The notes under the pieces: generated by a model | Told to the model about the DNA's origin: nothing | What the model saw: the letters and a program-made list of their open reading frames with translations, nothing else | Database searches by the model: none | Program-made: the position numbers and the translations under genes | Assembly: GCA_009617715.1 (NCBI GenBank) | Contig: VTFK01000219.1 | Location: 1-64,000, forward strand | DNA from: Plectrocnemia conspersa | Lineage: Eukaryota > Arthropoda > Insecta > Trichoptera > Polycentropodidae | Length of the DNA stretch: 64,000 nucleotides | Reading direction: 5' to 3' | Part shown: positions 27,722-42,059 of the stretch, piece after piece | Layout of the letters: every line of letters begins with the position of its first letter | Numbering within the stretch: the stretch's first letter is position 1

Positions 27722-27974
27722 GCTCACAAACGGATGATCTGTTAAGCGTTTTCTACATGATCAAAAATTCACAGAATTATGAATTTACACTGTCCGACAA
27801 AATAATGCAATTTTTAAAATATTTTTATTATGTGTTTTTTGGGTTTGGTTTGGGTTTGAACAACAAAAGGACGTTTCGCAACTATCGATTTGAGTTTCAT
27901 AGACATTTTGAAAAAGTATTTTCTTTTTCAAAAAAGATATTTCCATAGACATAAAAATGTATAATTAATTATAT

Positions 27975-28112
27975 AGATATCACTGATTTCTAGACTTTGT
28001 CTGGTGGTAAATACTTACTTGTAGGTATTCATTATATTTGATTGACTCATTATGTTGATACAGATTTACCCCGTTGTAACGCATTGGGCTTACGCCTGTC
28101 AGGTTACATCGA
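27975..28112 (+). mobile_element. SINE 3' fragment
   Basis: Contains the family tail in order: ATCACTGATTT, TACTTGTAGGTATT, then CGTTGTAACGCATTGGGCTT and ACGCCTGTCAGGTTACAT. The tRNA-like head is missing. Confidence 0.7.
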
Positions 28113-28119
28113 GATTTAA

Positions 28120-31110
28120 TGTTAATAAATATAAAAGTCATTAGATATTTCTAAAAAAATGCGTTTTTATAAATTCATATTTTTTTGTGATTGGACCATT
28201 AAACAGAAGACATAATAATTCCGCTGTAGTTTCATGAATTAACCACAGTTTTCTTGACAACGATTGAAAAAATGTAAAGCTTTGTATTTTTGATGTACAT
28301 AAAAGTCAATTTGCAAATGTACCGAAATATCTCAACTATAAACATATATAATGTACATATTATAATTGTATTTTAATTACAAAAGTACAATAAAATAGTC
28401 TGTTTATAAAATAAACATTAATTAAGCACGACACTGTAGTGCAGACCCATGGCGACGAGTCTGATAAAGGCTGTGATCGATGGTTTCGTCGTCCTCTACT
28501 ACGAGGTGACGCATACTCCTGCCTGACCCTCTAAGAAAGGCCACACTCCGTGGATGCAGCGTGAAACCGAAACTGGCGTCACGACAATTACAAATTAAGT
28601 GCTTAAACTTCTTGATAATCCTTGCTTCTGACGAATAGAGGGGTTTTCTTGAAAGCATTTAAAAAATTAATTCAAATTTATTTCGATATGTCAAATTTTT
28701 CTATATATTTTTAAAAATGCTTTACGCTCTTTTATCTTTCTCGAAAAACCGTTTTAAAATTGTTCCGATAAACGTTAGAACGCAGTTCAAAATTTAGTTT
28801 TAATAAATATTGTTTCGCTATAAAAATATTTAGTATTTGTCTTACGACAAACTTCATGCGTTCCACAATGATCTGGGTGTTTATTATATTAATGAATACA
28901 ATGAAGTATAATATTCATAATATCATTATTATTGATAGGCGCGCTTCCACTGAAATTTTCTTACCATAAAAAATGTATTAATCTATTGCGTTATGAAATT
29001 TTAATTAAAATATTTACAACGTTTTCGTCAAACAGTATAAAATTAATATATTTGTAAGATATATAATCACCGTTAAATTATAAGGTCAGTCATTATTAAA
29101 CCATAACATGACTTCACAATGGACGATTAAAATTAAGCAAGATATTACACATCTAGACAATAATTACATATATATGAATTAAATATTTTAAACAAAATGT
29201 TCACAAAGATAATAAATTAAAGTTTGGTATAATCGATTGCTTTATATGATTTTTTGTAAAAAAATCTATTAAATATTATTTCGCATATGTGGACATAAAA
29301 TATTGTGACACACAGACAAACATATGTATGTACATTTTTGGAACATAATCTGTACATTTTTTTCATCACGAAATTTGATTGTGTCACTTTTCGACGAATC
29401 TAGTCGATTGTTTACGTGTGATTTTTTCACAATGTTCTTCCCCTTTCTTTTTCAAGTTTTTAGAAACGTGACTAGTTTTTGTAAACCAATCTCTTGAAAT
29501 GTTGGCATAAAAGTGTCTTATCAAATTATATCTATATGTTTATCAGATATAATACTTAATCATATTATAACGAAACCCGTTACAATTATGATTTGGCGGC
29601 TTACCTGCTGCAATATATCAATATCGAGGATCTTGAGTTAGATTTATAATTATTAATAATAAAAGTAGTTAAACTGATACTGGATAAGCTAACCTCACCT
29701 GTCCCTATGATTATAAGTTATCTGATGATGCAACTTGTGGAGAACGTGCAGATTATTTATCAAGACTTGAAATTAATTACAAGGCATATTTGCATAATTT
29801 GCGTATCCACGGGGTCCCAATCAAATGCGGGTCTGCGATTTTTTATTGTGGTTGTTCCAAATTTCCACGCCATTCCAACCTCGGGGTCAAGGGCGAAACG
29901 GTATGTGATCGTTTCAAATTGAATGAAGTGTCTGGCATCGTTTCCAGAACAAAAACCAGAGAGAGAACTCTTCGGAATGCTTTTTCTCTTATCAGTCGAT
30001 GTTTGTATTGCCGGCTCATAAACGAAACGTTTAGCATGCCACCACTTGAGAGATGGGATGTAATCTAAATTAGGTGCAATTATGCATCGAGAATACTTAC
30101 CGATATATTAAAAGCTTTCATGAAGTCAATCTCCTCGCAAGACTTAAATAGTTTGATTAATGTCTTATCGATTTGATTGATTTTATATAATGATGATTTG
30201 AAGTCATAAAATAATTCATATTAATTTTGACCAAATAAGCGTAAAACATCCGACAGTGAAGGTTTTCGCAATGAATCCGCATTTGAAACGACGTTCACTG
30301 GCGCCCGCATAGTCCAATAATAACTAATAGCATTACGTTGTCTGTCATTATATGAATAAGGTCGAGTTCTTTGAAATGTACCGCTGTATACAGAATCTGA
30401 TATTTAAGAGTATTGTGTCATATATGATGAGGTTCATATTTTTTGGAGCGCCATATACGAACAACCGCACGTTTTTGGAATAACTCGACAGCTAAATACC
30501 AACATGTAACTATAAAAAATGGATTTTTAGAAACAAAATTCAAGTTCATGAACTGATAAACTCAAAAATATAAGAAGAATATATAGCAATAATTGCAATT
30601 ATGAAAACCCACATATAATTCACCTTCAAGGTACTTATGTTAATACAAATCTATTTAATGTAGTTTATAGTTGATATCCTGTCGATTTGGCGGGGCTAAT
30701 AGTTGACTTTTGCATATTGAAAAAATATTACTACTTGTTCAATTGAATGCAATGTTCAATATAGTATAATGTATAATCATATTAATAATTTCCATATAAA
30801 TCTGTTTAAATTAGATACTTGTAATTTCAGCATACCTTTTTTGTTTTAGAATTAAACTGACCAGCTTATTTAAAAAATTCTAACGATAGCCCTTTTCAGC
30901 TGTCGAGTCGGATCAATTATATAGTGCTACCCAAACTGCCAGCTGTCGGTCAGCGGAATACCAAAAAAAATGTGCATGTAAAATAGTATTTAAATAAATA
31001 AATACTATATCATAAAATATTTTGAAAAGACACTACAGAAACATTTCTCATCGCGATTTGCAAAAGTACACATCTTTGACTAGAAAATGTTCATCCAGCC
31101 CTCACTTTTC
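28120..31110. other. Spacer with two GC-richer patches
   Basis: 28425-28640 and 29780-30070 are GC-richer than their neighbours and hold short frames (78 codons minus, 92 codons plus) with no domain I recognise. The remainder is AT-rich and featureless. Confidence 0.4.
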
Positions 31111-31114
31111 AATA

Positions 31115-31326
31115 CAGTAGACCCCTCAATAACACGGTAAATTGAGGACGTGTTATTTGGGTTCTCGACTTTATGTGTGAGTGAGCCAAAGGGAGGATAT
31201 CTCACCACACGCGCTTGATTCGTATAATACGTATTGCAAAATAATGTATGAGTATTTTCTAGTCCTTCAGCTACACGCACCCAAATAGCACGTTTTCAAT
31301 TTACCGTGTTATTGGGGGGTCTACTG
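31115..31326. mobile_element. 212-bp MITE, pogo/Tc1-like, intact
   Basis: Both ends begin CAGTAGACCCC, followed by imperfectly matching text (AATAACACGGTAAATTG on each side). The inverted repeats are about 48 bp long. TA flanks both sides (31113-31114 and 31327-31328). There is no coding capacity; the centre includes TTTTGCAATACGTAT-like sequence shared with 17616-17700. Ends starting CAGTnGACC are typical of pogo/Tigger-derived MITEs. Confidence 0.85.
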
Positions 31327-31329
31327 TAA

Positions 31330-32280
31330 TCCATTTATCTCACGGAAAGACAAGTGGTAAAAAAAAGCTCTATGACCAGGCTGTAAATGAAAAGTTAAAA
31401 TAAATATGCATATTCGCTTGCCCGAAGCTACATGAAATTGTATTTATAACTTATTAACCTAATGTTTATTAGATTGATTTCTATACCATATATTATAATA
31501 GCTATGTTGCTATTTTACGTAAAAACAACCTAGTTTACGTGTTTCAAAAAATGTATTATATGATATATCATACATATATAGTACATGTTTTACTATAATT
31601 ACGATACATGCTTTAAAGCCTATTCTATCCGTATTTTATCACAAAAATAATAATTTATCGACATTGTTCACTCAGTTCCCACATTTTCTCTGAAACCGGT
31701 TGTTGTTATTTTGAAAGATGATATTGAAAAATATTCTTTACTTATACATGTGGAATACATGCTTTGTTATTTCCTTTAGTGTGCACAAATGCGTTGTTAT
31801 ATACATACTTTTGTTAACATGGTTCAGATCTAATATATTTTCGCTGTCAAGGGGTTGTAATAAATTCGACACCTGGTGTGCTTTAGCGATGTCTTAGGGT
31901 AACTCTCCATTTTTTAATGTATAATGTAACTTTTAAATTAGCTTAATTTTTTTTTATGAATATGCTGCTTTTGTAGACCCCTAACTTTCGCGCTTCGGTG
32001 TAGTATACTATAGTGTACATGTAAAAAATAGTGATATAAAATTTAAAAAAAAATTAACAAGTCGTAACAATTATTGTAATAATTTGCTGGAAACGAGTAA
32101 ATGTATTGGACATCACAATTATTATGTAAAAGCAAAAATGGAATGTACCAAATATTTGTTTACAAAAATCGATCTGGAAACATTTGTACGCAAACATCAC
32201 TGTATTTAGTGAATTGATAACCTATTTTGTTGGCAAAATATTTATTTTTGTTACTTATGTATTGAATTATTATATTTTTA
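31330..32280. other. AT-rich spacer
   Basis: Nothing recognised. Confidence 0.4.
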
Positions 32281-32299
32281 TTATGTGAATGTATTGCGG

Positions 32300-32406
32300 A
32301 AAAATACTTTAAATATGGACATATAATTCGACATTTTTTTTTAAGATATATTCACATAATAATACGATATGTACACCCGGTGTACATCATAGTTAAAAAA
32401 GGTTAA
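32300..32406 (+). mobile_element. Terminus of TTAA-type element (TGTACAC palindrome family)
   Basis: TGTACACCCGGTGTACA at 32370-32386, followed by CATCATAGTTAAAAAAGG and TTAA at 32403-32406. Matches the termini at 5745-5846 and 58583-58640. Confidence 0.6.
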
Positions 32407-32632
32407 GCGACTTATTCCTTCAGAACGTATTGTTTATAAAGAATTCGATACGGTGCTCGGTATACAGTGTGTCCAGTACTTATTGCTGACGATCAGGATT
32501 TGAATATTGGGTTAACTGGATCTTGTAAGGATGAACCATATACTTTATTTAATATTCGCAATGCTTTCATGAACGCCGAATTTTTTAAAACATATTGAAA
32601 TCAATAAATTCAGATTTTACTTTACGTTAGAG

Positions 32633-34994
<2,362 letters not shown>

Positions 34995-35149
34995 CGTTAG
35001 AGCAACAATATTATTTTCACTTATTGCACTTCGTTGACGTGGTAGAGTTAGTTAATGAACCAGTGACTTTGATTTTTTCTACTGAACGACGAATTGTGTG
35101 TTGGTAGAAAAAATAACATTAATCGAAGTGTTTCTTTATTTTTCGTTGT

Positions 35150-35725
35150 AACTTTATAGGCGCAAGCCCAATGCGTTACAATGAGGTAAACACAATCAAA
35201 ACATACAAGTAAGCCGTGAAAGACCCGACTCAAACAACGCCTGTAAATCAGTGACATCTGTTATTTATTAAATTATAACTACAGCTTATAACCAGGGCTG
35301 TGGAGTCGTGGTGTTTTGGCTGGAGTTGGAGTCGGAGTCGAAGTCGTGAAAAATGAGCGACTTCGACCATTTTTTCTATAAAATGCATTTTTTTAAATTA
35401 TGAAATTTTAATTGCGTAATAATGAATGTGTATATCGTATGAATATTAAACGTGTAGAAAAACACCAAAAATACCTGATAAAATTAAACTTTTTTGTCGG
35501 AGTCGGAGTCGGAGTCGGAGTCGGAGTGGAGTCGTGTTGTTGGTAAATATCGGAATCGGAGTCGGAGTCGTGTTTTTTTAACGACTCCACAGCCCTGCTT
35601 ATAACCATTATATGGCAGGTTATTACTAATATAAAGTTTTTATAAATAAATATTTAAGTTTGCTGCGGGACCCGAAACCGCGGCCTCTTGTCATTCCAGT
35701 GCCTTGGCCTACACTATTCCAGCCT
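35150..35725 (-). mobile_element. tRNA-derived SINE split by a MITE
   Basis: On the minus strand, the tRNA-like head lies near 35715-35650 (GGTTTCGGGTCCC as a degenerate B box). The tail (TGTTTTGATTGTGTTTACC, then TTGTAACGCATTGGGCTTGC) lies near 35205-35160. The 305-bp MITE at 35293-35597 interrupts the body; without it the copy would be about 270 bp. It belongs to the same family as 8727-9060 and 47615-47935. Confidence 0.75.
35293..35597. mobile_element. 305-bp hAT-type MITE with GGAGTC repeats
   Basis: The ends CAGGGCTGTGGAGTCGT and ACGACTCCACAGCCCTG are perfect inverted repeats of 17 bp. CTTATAAC is duplicated at 35285-35292 and 35598-35605, an 8-bp target duplication as made by hAT transposases. 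Inside are arrays of GTCGGA hexamers, the longest at about 35496-35527. There is no coding capacity. Confidence 0.92.
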
Positions 35726-35999
35726 TTTTTATAATTCGTATATAATAAATATATTTTTTTGTAATTAATAATATTTTCTATAATTCGTTGCTACTTTACT
35801 TTGCTTGCTTGTCTTTCGTTAATTCGTAAAATGCAACTGAACGGGTTCGTTTGTTTAAAAACGGTTATATTTTCAATTAAACTTCACGGAACTTTTTAAT
35901 AAAATTTAATAATATAAAACATTATTTTTATTAGAAACTATCGACCATAAAACTATCAACGGTTTAATGGTGTGTATTATGTTTTAGAATATTGTACCG

Positions 36000-36345
36000 A
36001 TAGATTGAATCTCGATCGCAAGAAACGCGGTACCGCGTATCGGGCGCCCTCGGCCTCGCTCGGCACCGTTCGGCTTGTGTTAAGTTAGTAGGTGGGCAAC
36101 CGCGGTGGTGTTGTCATGTGCCCCGGTGGTGCGACCCGTCGTCGCCGCGATACGACCGTAAACATCGTTCAATTTGTGACAGGATACCTCGACGTGGCGG
36201 CGCGACTTCGACGCGTTCCGTTCAACATTTTAGAGTCGTGTCGCCCCCGGACACCTGTAGCCGCTGCGTACCTGTCTGCGCCCCCCCGTCATAACACATT
36301 CGTGATATCGCGGCGCCGGCAAACCTCCGTCGGCCATTTTTTATT
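36000..36345. promoter_or_regulatory. GC-rich island, candidate promoter or untranslated exon
   Basis: The strongest GC-rich island in the window, with many CpG and CG-rich words (GTCGTCGCCGCGATACG, TCGCGGCGCCGG), flanked by AT-rich DNA. A 110-codon frame crosses it, but its composition is what GC-rich DNA gives by chance and no domain is seen. The downstream duplicated GCATGCGC motifs support a promoter reading. Which gene it would serve is unknown. Confidence 0.4.
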
Positions 36346-36411
36346 TAAACAAAAAATGATCCATGTGTATTTTTTCACATGTCAAATATTCGAAATATTG
36401 TTATTTCTCCC

Positions 36412-36536
36412 GTTTGAATTTTAGTTGAATTGACGCATGCGCATTCGTTGTATTTTTGATAAAATATAGTGACCTGTCAGAACTGTTTTTGTTGCACAAA
36501 CCATGTTTGAATTTATAGTTGAATTGACGCATGCGC
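36412..36536. repeat. Direct repeat of about 31 bp containing GACGCATGCGC
   Basis: GTTTGAATTTTAGTTGAATT then GACGCATGCGC ends at 36442. The same text with one inserted base runs 36505-36536. The GCATGCGC core resembles NRF-1/Erect-wing binding sites. The copies are 93 bp apart, start to start. Confidence 0.8.
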
Positions 36537-36549
36537 GTACTCGGTAAAA

Positions 36550-38580
36550 GCGCGCCATTATCTTATCGTGTCGTGTTTTTTTGTGAATATATATAATACA
36601 CCGACAGTACTTACATGATAAGAATGAATATTTGTATTTAAATTGCACATAATATCTACCCACAAGTTTTATTGCACCAGAACGGTAAATACTTGTTTAC
36701 GTATGCACATATTCATTGTCATACTGCAATAGAAAGTATTCATTTATGAATAGATACATGCAGGAAGGGCATGAGTTTTTATTATTATTAATAAAACGGT
36801 GTCAATAAATGAATACATATGTATTTGAATTTATAAACGCCATTTTAAAATTTAAAGCATCGTTTTTTTGTTTTACTTTTAAATCTATAATTTTATAATT
36901 TATATTTTTATCTATGAATTTTATAAGATAAGTTACTAATCAAATATTGCAAAATAGCAATCGTCATAATCAATCAGTTTTGTGTTTTTATTTTTAACGT
37001 AGCTACGATTATTTTTATATTTGTATTAGATATTTTAAAACAAGAAATTAAGTTTAGTTGATCAAAAATTCGGCAGTTATTACGTCTTCATAAACGGTTG
37101 TATCTCATATATAATATGTACATACGCCTAGCTAAATTATAATATTATATAAACTTCAAAAAAGTAAAAAAAAGGGTACTTTACTGTTATCGAGTGGCAA
37201 ATTTATTCTAAAATATATGTATTCCTTTTGTTTATATATAATCTTTTATTTATTTATATATTATACAATTATATATTCTAAAATTAATTGTTGTTTTTGA
37301 CTTTCGTTAAGCTAATTCGTTTAATTTGCCCCCCGATAAAGAGATATATTTAATACAAACATAATGTATATGTATCAAATATATTTTTTTAAATTAATAT
37401 GTGATTGTATGTCAGTGTTTATGTTTTTTTACGGTATTCAACACGATACTTTTCTCTCTCATTTCTTTTACCGACGTTTTATCTTCCAATGTTGGGGTCA
37501 TCATTCTGGGCGTAGTCTTCGACTCGATTGTGACTTAATATTTTTTAGTTATTTCATTGTTGAGGGCACAACGATGTTGTCTCTTTTGAAACGTTCACTA
37601 TAAGCTAAGTACTGTGTTAGACTGCAATTGTATTTAGTTAAACATTGTTAAGGGGAAAATTGAATCCACTGCCGCGTAGTGCAAAATTTTTGGATATTCT
37701 ACTTTTGAATTCCATTTTAAAGTTAGGTTATTTTTCGCATAAACAGCTATTTCTTCGAAAGGAAATGCCACGTGTTTTGCCTTAAATTTTTATTTCTGTT
37801 TTGGATAATGGACGCAGTGTGTATTTAAACATAATTTTCTATTTAACATTTCATTTAAGGGAAATAACAGATCACTTGTAAAATATTTTAAATTTTCTAT
37901 TGTTTCTTTACAAAAAAATGCTAATATAATTCAAGCTGCTTCGTTTCTATTTTTTCTGTGGTGTCTTAAGCAAGTGCTTATGTTGTTCAACACATTCGTC
38001 CCGGGCTACGCATTTGAGTATCTTTTGGATACCTAATTGCAGAAGCGGGTCTTTAAGTGAATAGTAAAAAAAAACAATTTAAGTCTTCCTAACGTATATC
38101 ATCATTCAATTTTAATGGACTAATTATCAAAAAATTACTCGGCGCGATTTGTTAATATAAATAAAACATTTTGACTCAGGGGTAGTTTAGTCTCCTTGTG
38201 ATAGACAAAGAAACTGCATTGATTTTTTATTGTAGTATTTTTATGGACCAACTTAAAAGCGTACAAAAGAAATACTTGCCCAAATTTTGATGTCACTATA
38301 ATATTTTTAAAAATATAGTTTTTTTTCTCTCATTTAGGGTGAAAAAACTGATTTAAATAAATATTTACGTGTCTCAAATTGCTTCGACTATGAATTTACT
38401 TTTTATTTACTGTATTCTGATTCTGAACCTTATATGTCAGTATTTAATGTTGTCACGCGTATCTTTATCACTATTATTGTAAAGAATATGATGATAGTAA
38501 AAAACAAGCACACATTAATTTTATCTATAAAAATATGATCCCAAGCAAAACGAACAAGGAAGAAATATTCCAATTTAAGA
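36550..38580. other. AT-rich spacer
   Basis: No gene seen. A copy of the dispersed motif (ACATACGCCTAGCTAAATTA) sits at 37117-37140. The other short frames are without motif. Confidence 0.4.
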
Positions 38581-38594
38581 TTTAGGAGCCGGAA

Positions 38595-38850
38595 TTCGCG
38601 ATTCGAATTCGATTAAAATCTTACGAACCGCTCTACATACGAACTTTTCGAGATATGCACTTTTTTCATATCGCATTTTGCCCTCTATATACTATCCGAA
38701 GGGTTTTGTTTTACTGTGTCGCATTTATCTGAAATACGACGCACGTTACACTTACATATTTGCTTTTTGTAATGAGAAATTGGGTTTCGAGATACGAACC
38801 ACAGTCGTAAACTAAGTAAAAGTTCGTAAATCGAGACCACAGTAAAATTT
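38595..38850. mobile_element. Possible pogo-like MITE remnant
   Basis: The right side reads GTTCGTAAATCGAGACCACAGTA; the reverse complement begins TACTGTGGTCTCGATTTACG, a pogo/Tigger-type end. CGAGATACGAACC and, near the left, CTTACGAACC and CGAACTTTTCGAGATATGC suggest inverted internal repeats. The left terminus is too diverged to place. Confidence 0.4.
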
Positions 38851-38859
38851 TAATTTACA

Positions 38860-41270
38860 GTTTCGATCAATAAATATTAAAATGCTGTTATTAGCTATTT
38901 AAATACTCAAAACGTTTTCATTTTCTTTTAAAAAAACATTCAGTGATTAATTTCTTTCATATCGATCAGCTTCGATCACAATACATTACAGATCCGCGGT
39001 GAATAAATACAACGGTGAAATGGAAACGTCTCGACGGAAACGGAAACTGGGTTACAGCAATATCACACAATGAAGAAAATTCTCTTTGTCTAGATCGCGG
39101 ACGAATGTGGTATTATAATATGTAGAAAAGATATTGCGAATATTTTTCTATGAGATTCGAAAAGAGCACTTTCGACTCTCACACGGCGTGATTTATTCGC
39201 GTGCGCGAATTTTCGACGTCAAATCTGAGTCATTCTGTGTTATTTCTATGATTGTGGAATTCCGAGTTAAATATTGCTGAAATATGTTATTTTTAATGTA
39301 AAGGCCCGGACAAGACTGACGTGTCACATATAAAATTATCAATTTGTATTATACGTTGACATGTACACAATATAATGCAATAAATTTAACAGATTGACTC
39401 ACTTTGACAGATATTCTGGCCGAGTCGACAAACAGACGTTTACTGTTTACGTCACATTGTTTATCATTATATTTTTATTGCGACTTATACTCATCAATAT
39501 TTGCATACTTAACATATTGGGCAATCTTCCCAATTAATCATATTTTTTATTATATATAATTAGATTTATAAAAATGGATGTTGGATGATTCTTTTTGATA
39601 TAAGTGTTTCCAAAGCAGCTGTAAGTTATTAAAAAATAATACATTTAAACAAAAAAATATATTATATTTGGTTCTAATGTGTAGTTCAATGAAATCTGTT
39701 ATGAAGCTTTTCTCTTCTCAAGCCTTTTATCTTGAATTGATGTGCGTCTGAAAAGGAACTAAAAATAAGGTCAATTATGTTGAAATAAATTGACCAAAAT
39801 CTACATAAAATACTTTGTTGAAAGATACTTTTGTGACGTATAAAAAAATGTTTTATTGACAAATTAATACAAATACTAATATCAATATACACATACGCAT
39901 GAATGTATGCCTGGATTATACTATAATATATATACTACTGTGCCTGGATTATACTGCTTTTCATTTTATAAGCTCATAAAATCTCACTTAAGGCTTATGG
40001 TATAAGATAGGCATTCTAACAGAGACTCACGAATTTTGACTTCTGTCCGACCTGAGTTGGATTATTAAGTATCCACAAGTTACTGGTTTACGCAACCTCG
40101 GCTGCATGCCCATAAAACCCACGCAACCTCTCTCTCTCAATGCACTAAGTCCGTAGTGAGTAAACCCGCCACCGTTTGCCGTTACCAAATTTAGTTAAAA
40201 AGCGTTTACGTTGCATTATGAGGCGCACGAATGACTGATTTTTGCGTGGCTTTGCTGCAATACCGACTAACTAAAACCACGACCTCAAAATGTATGCATG
40301 TGTGGTTTTTAAATAATTTTGATTATCCACACACGTGGTCGATCATCGTAATTATAGATACATATGTAAGCAGTTGTTTCGATGCCTGAGAACGACTGTA
40401 ATGATATTATAGATTGAATATAGAGGTAAATAGTGTTCATTATTTGCCGGGAACAAACAACGTACGTGATGGCTAAAAATTGACGATATTCAGATGAGAT
40501 AATGATGGAAATGATCGACGAGCTCGTGTGGCGGTTGTTTACCTCTAAACACATGATTCAATGTTTGTCCGGGTTTTTTATATTTTATTTTAAAATTAGT
40601 ACATTATTTATTAAAGTCGATTTTATCTATTTTTTTGCGCATACCCTTCGTGAACGCTTTCGTTTATGTTATTTTTCATATCTGATATAGATAGTACTTG
40701 CTGTGTTTGTTGTTTACTTTTGTCGTTGTCCTTTTAAACTTGGACAATACTATCTTATGAGTATACTAATGTATTCTTGGAGTACTTTATTGTGTATCGA
40801 TTTTTTTATTACGTTAGCTAACATAAAAAGATTCACACAAGCGAAGTCAAATTTTTTTATATGCGTATATACATATATTTGAATGTGTCCATAGCACTAT
40901 TTTTCGTATATGCCACCCTATACTATCAATAATATATTTTAAATTCTGATCAAGTTACAAATATTGAAATTTAGATAAACTCTGTCTTCAATTTACATAA
41001 TCGTTTTTTTTAAAGTAGCTACCGGTCCGTGGAATCGTTTTTTTATATTTAGTTGCTAGTTTAACAAACCGGTAATCGATTAGGCAGGATGTATATTTTT
41101 TAGTGTTGGGATTTGTCGTATTATGTACAATTCCACTCAGTGTTATGTGTTGATTTTCCTATTATCAACACTAATAGTCTAATTTAAATTTGCGTATATG
41201 CGGCGATAATTGAATACAAATGTTTTATTGTAGCCCATGTTACTATGTCATAATACGTCACGTTATTTAT
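38860..41270. other. Spacer
   Basis: No gene. 39000-39260 and 40020-40290 are GC-richer, unique-looking patches. The 81-codon frame at 40309-40554 (minus) has no motif. Confidence 0.4.
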
Positions 41271-41279
41271 TGTCGATTG

Positions 41280-41545
41280 TGAAAATGTCAGGCCAGGAAC
41301 GGATTGTGCACCGGCTCCTGTTCCCCATGGTCGCAGCCTTGGCTTTTGTCTTGTTTCGCGATTGCGAAATCTCTTGTCATTTTTTTCTGTTTTTTCGCCG
41401 CGGGGCGAAAGTGCTGATCGGAAAAATTGCCGTCATTAGTCATCCTTCGGTCACGGTGACGCAAGTTGACCGGTGACCATGCTCTCGCCGAGATGATGTC
41501 AGATTTTCGCCGAGAATCGCGTGTTGCATTGTGCTGGTAACTACG
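41280..41545. other. GC-richer island
   Basis: Higher GC than the flanks. CATGGTCGCAGCCTTGGC here resembles CAGTCGCAGCCTTGGC at the very start of the window. No domain in the short frame across it. Confidence 0.3.
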
Positions 41546-41799
41546 ACAACGATGTGACGATGATAATGCACGGCGTCATAATGTGGCGGTTGTGTGTGGT
41601 CCTAAAATGTGCAGATTGAAGCTTGTTATCTGTTTGTTCTAATGGGGCTCGTTGATGTAAATGTAAAGTGTATTTAGATATGTTGGTTAAAAGGATCTGT
41701 ATCTTATAATATATCTGCCTTGGCCAAACTTTTATATATTGATACTTATTAATAATAAATACGTTCTGCATATAATTTTACTAAAACCTGTCGGATAAA

Positions 41800-41895
41800 T
41801 GATATTTTCACTAGTTAAATATATATCTACAGGTGAAAATGTATTCCGATGTGATTTTCCTGAAATGCCAGTGAAAATATATTTTCACTAGTAAT
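41800..41895. mobile_element. Fold-back MITE with ACTAGTGAAAATAT palindromes
   Basis: GATATTTTCACTAGT on the left, and a perfect 20-bp palindrome AGTGAAAATATATTTTCACT at 41870-41889 followed by AGTAATAC. The motif TTTTCACTAGT appears on both sides, so this is probably a short palindromic non-autonomous element. Confidence 0.55.
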
Positions 41896-42059
41896 ACACA
41901 TTAGCTGTAACATAAATAAAGAAGGTGAAGGATTTTCAGTAATATAAAGTCATACTGAAAATATTTTTTCTCTTCGGGATATAGTAAATGAAATGAGAAA
42001 AATTTGAGGGTAGGTCACTAAGTCCTGACAAAACAACAGAAAAACACATTATTTTTGGT

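Noticed and set aside
36092..36424. 110-codon frame in the GC-rich island
   Set aside because: GC-rich DNA has few stop codons; overlapping frames and Arg/Pro-rich content point to composition, not selection.
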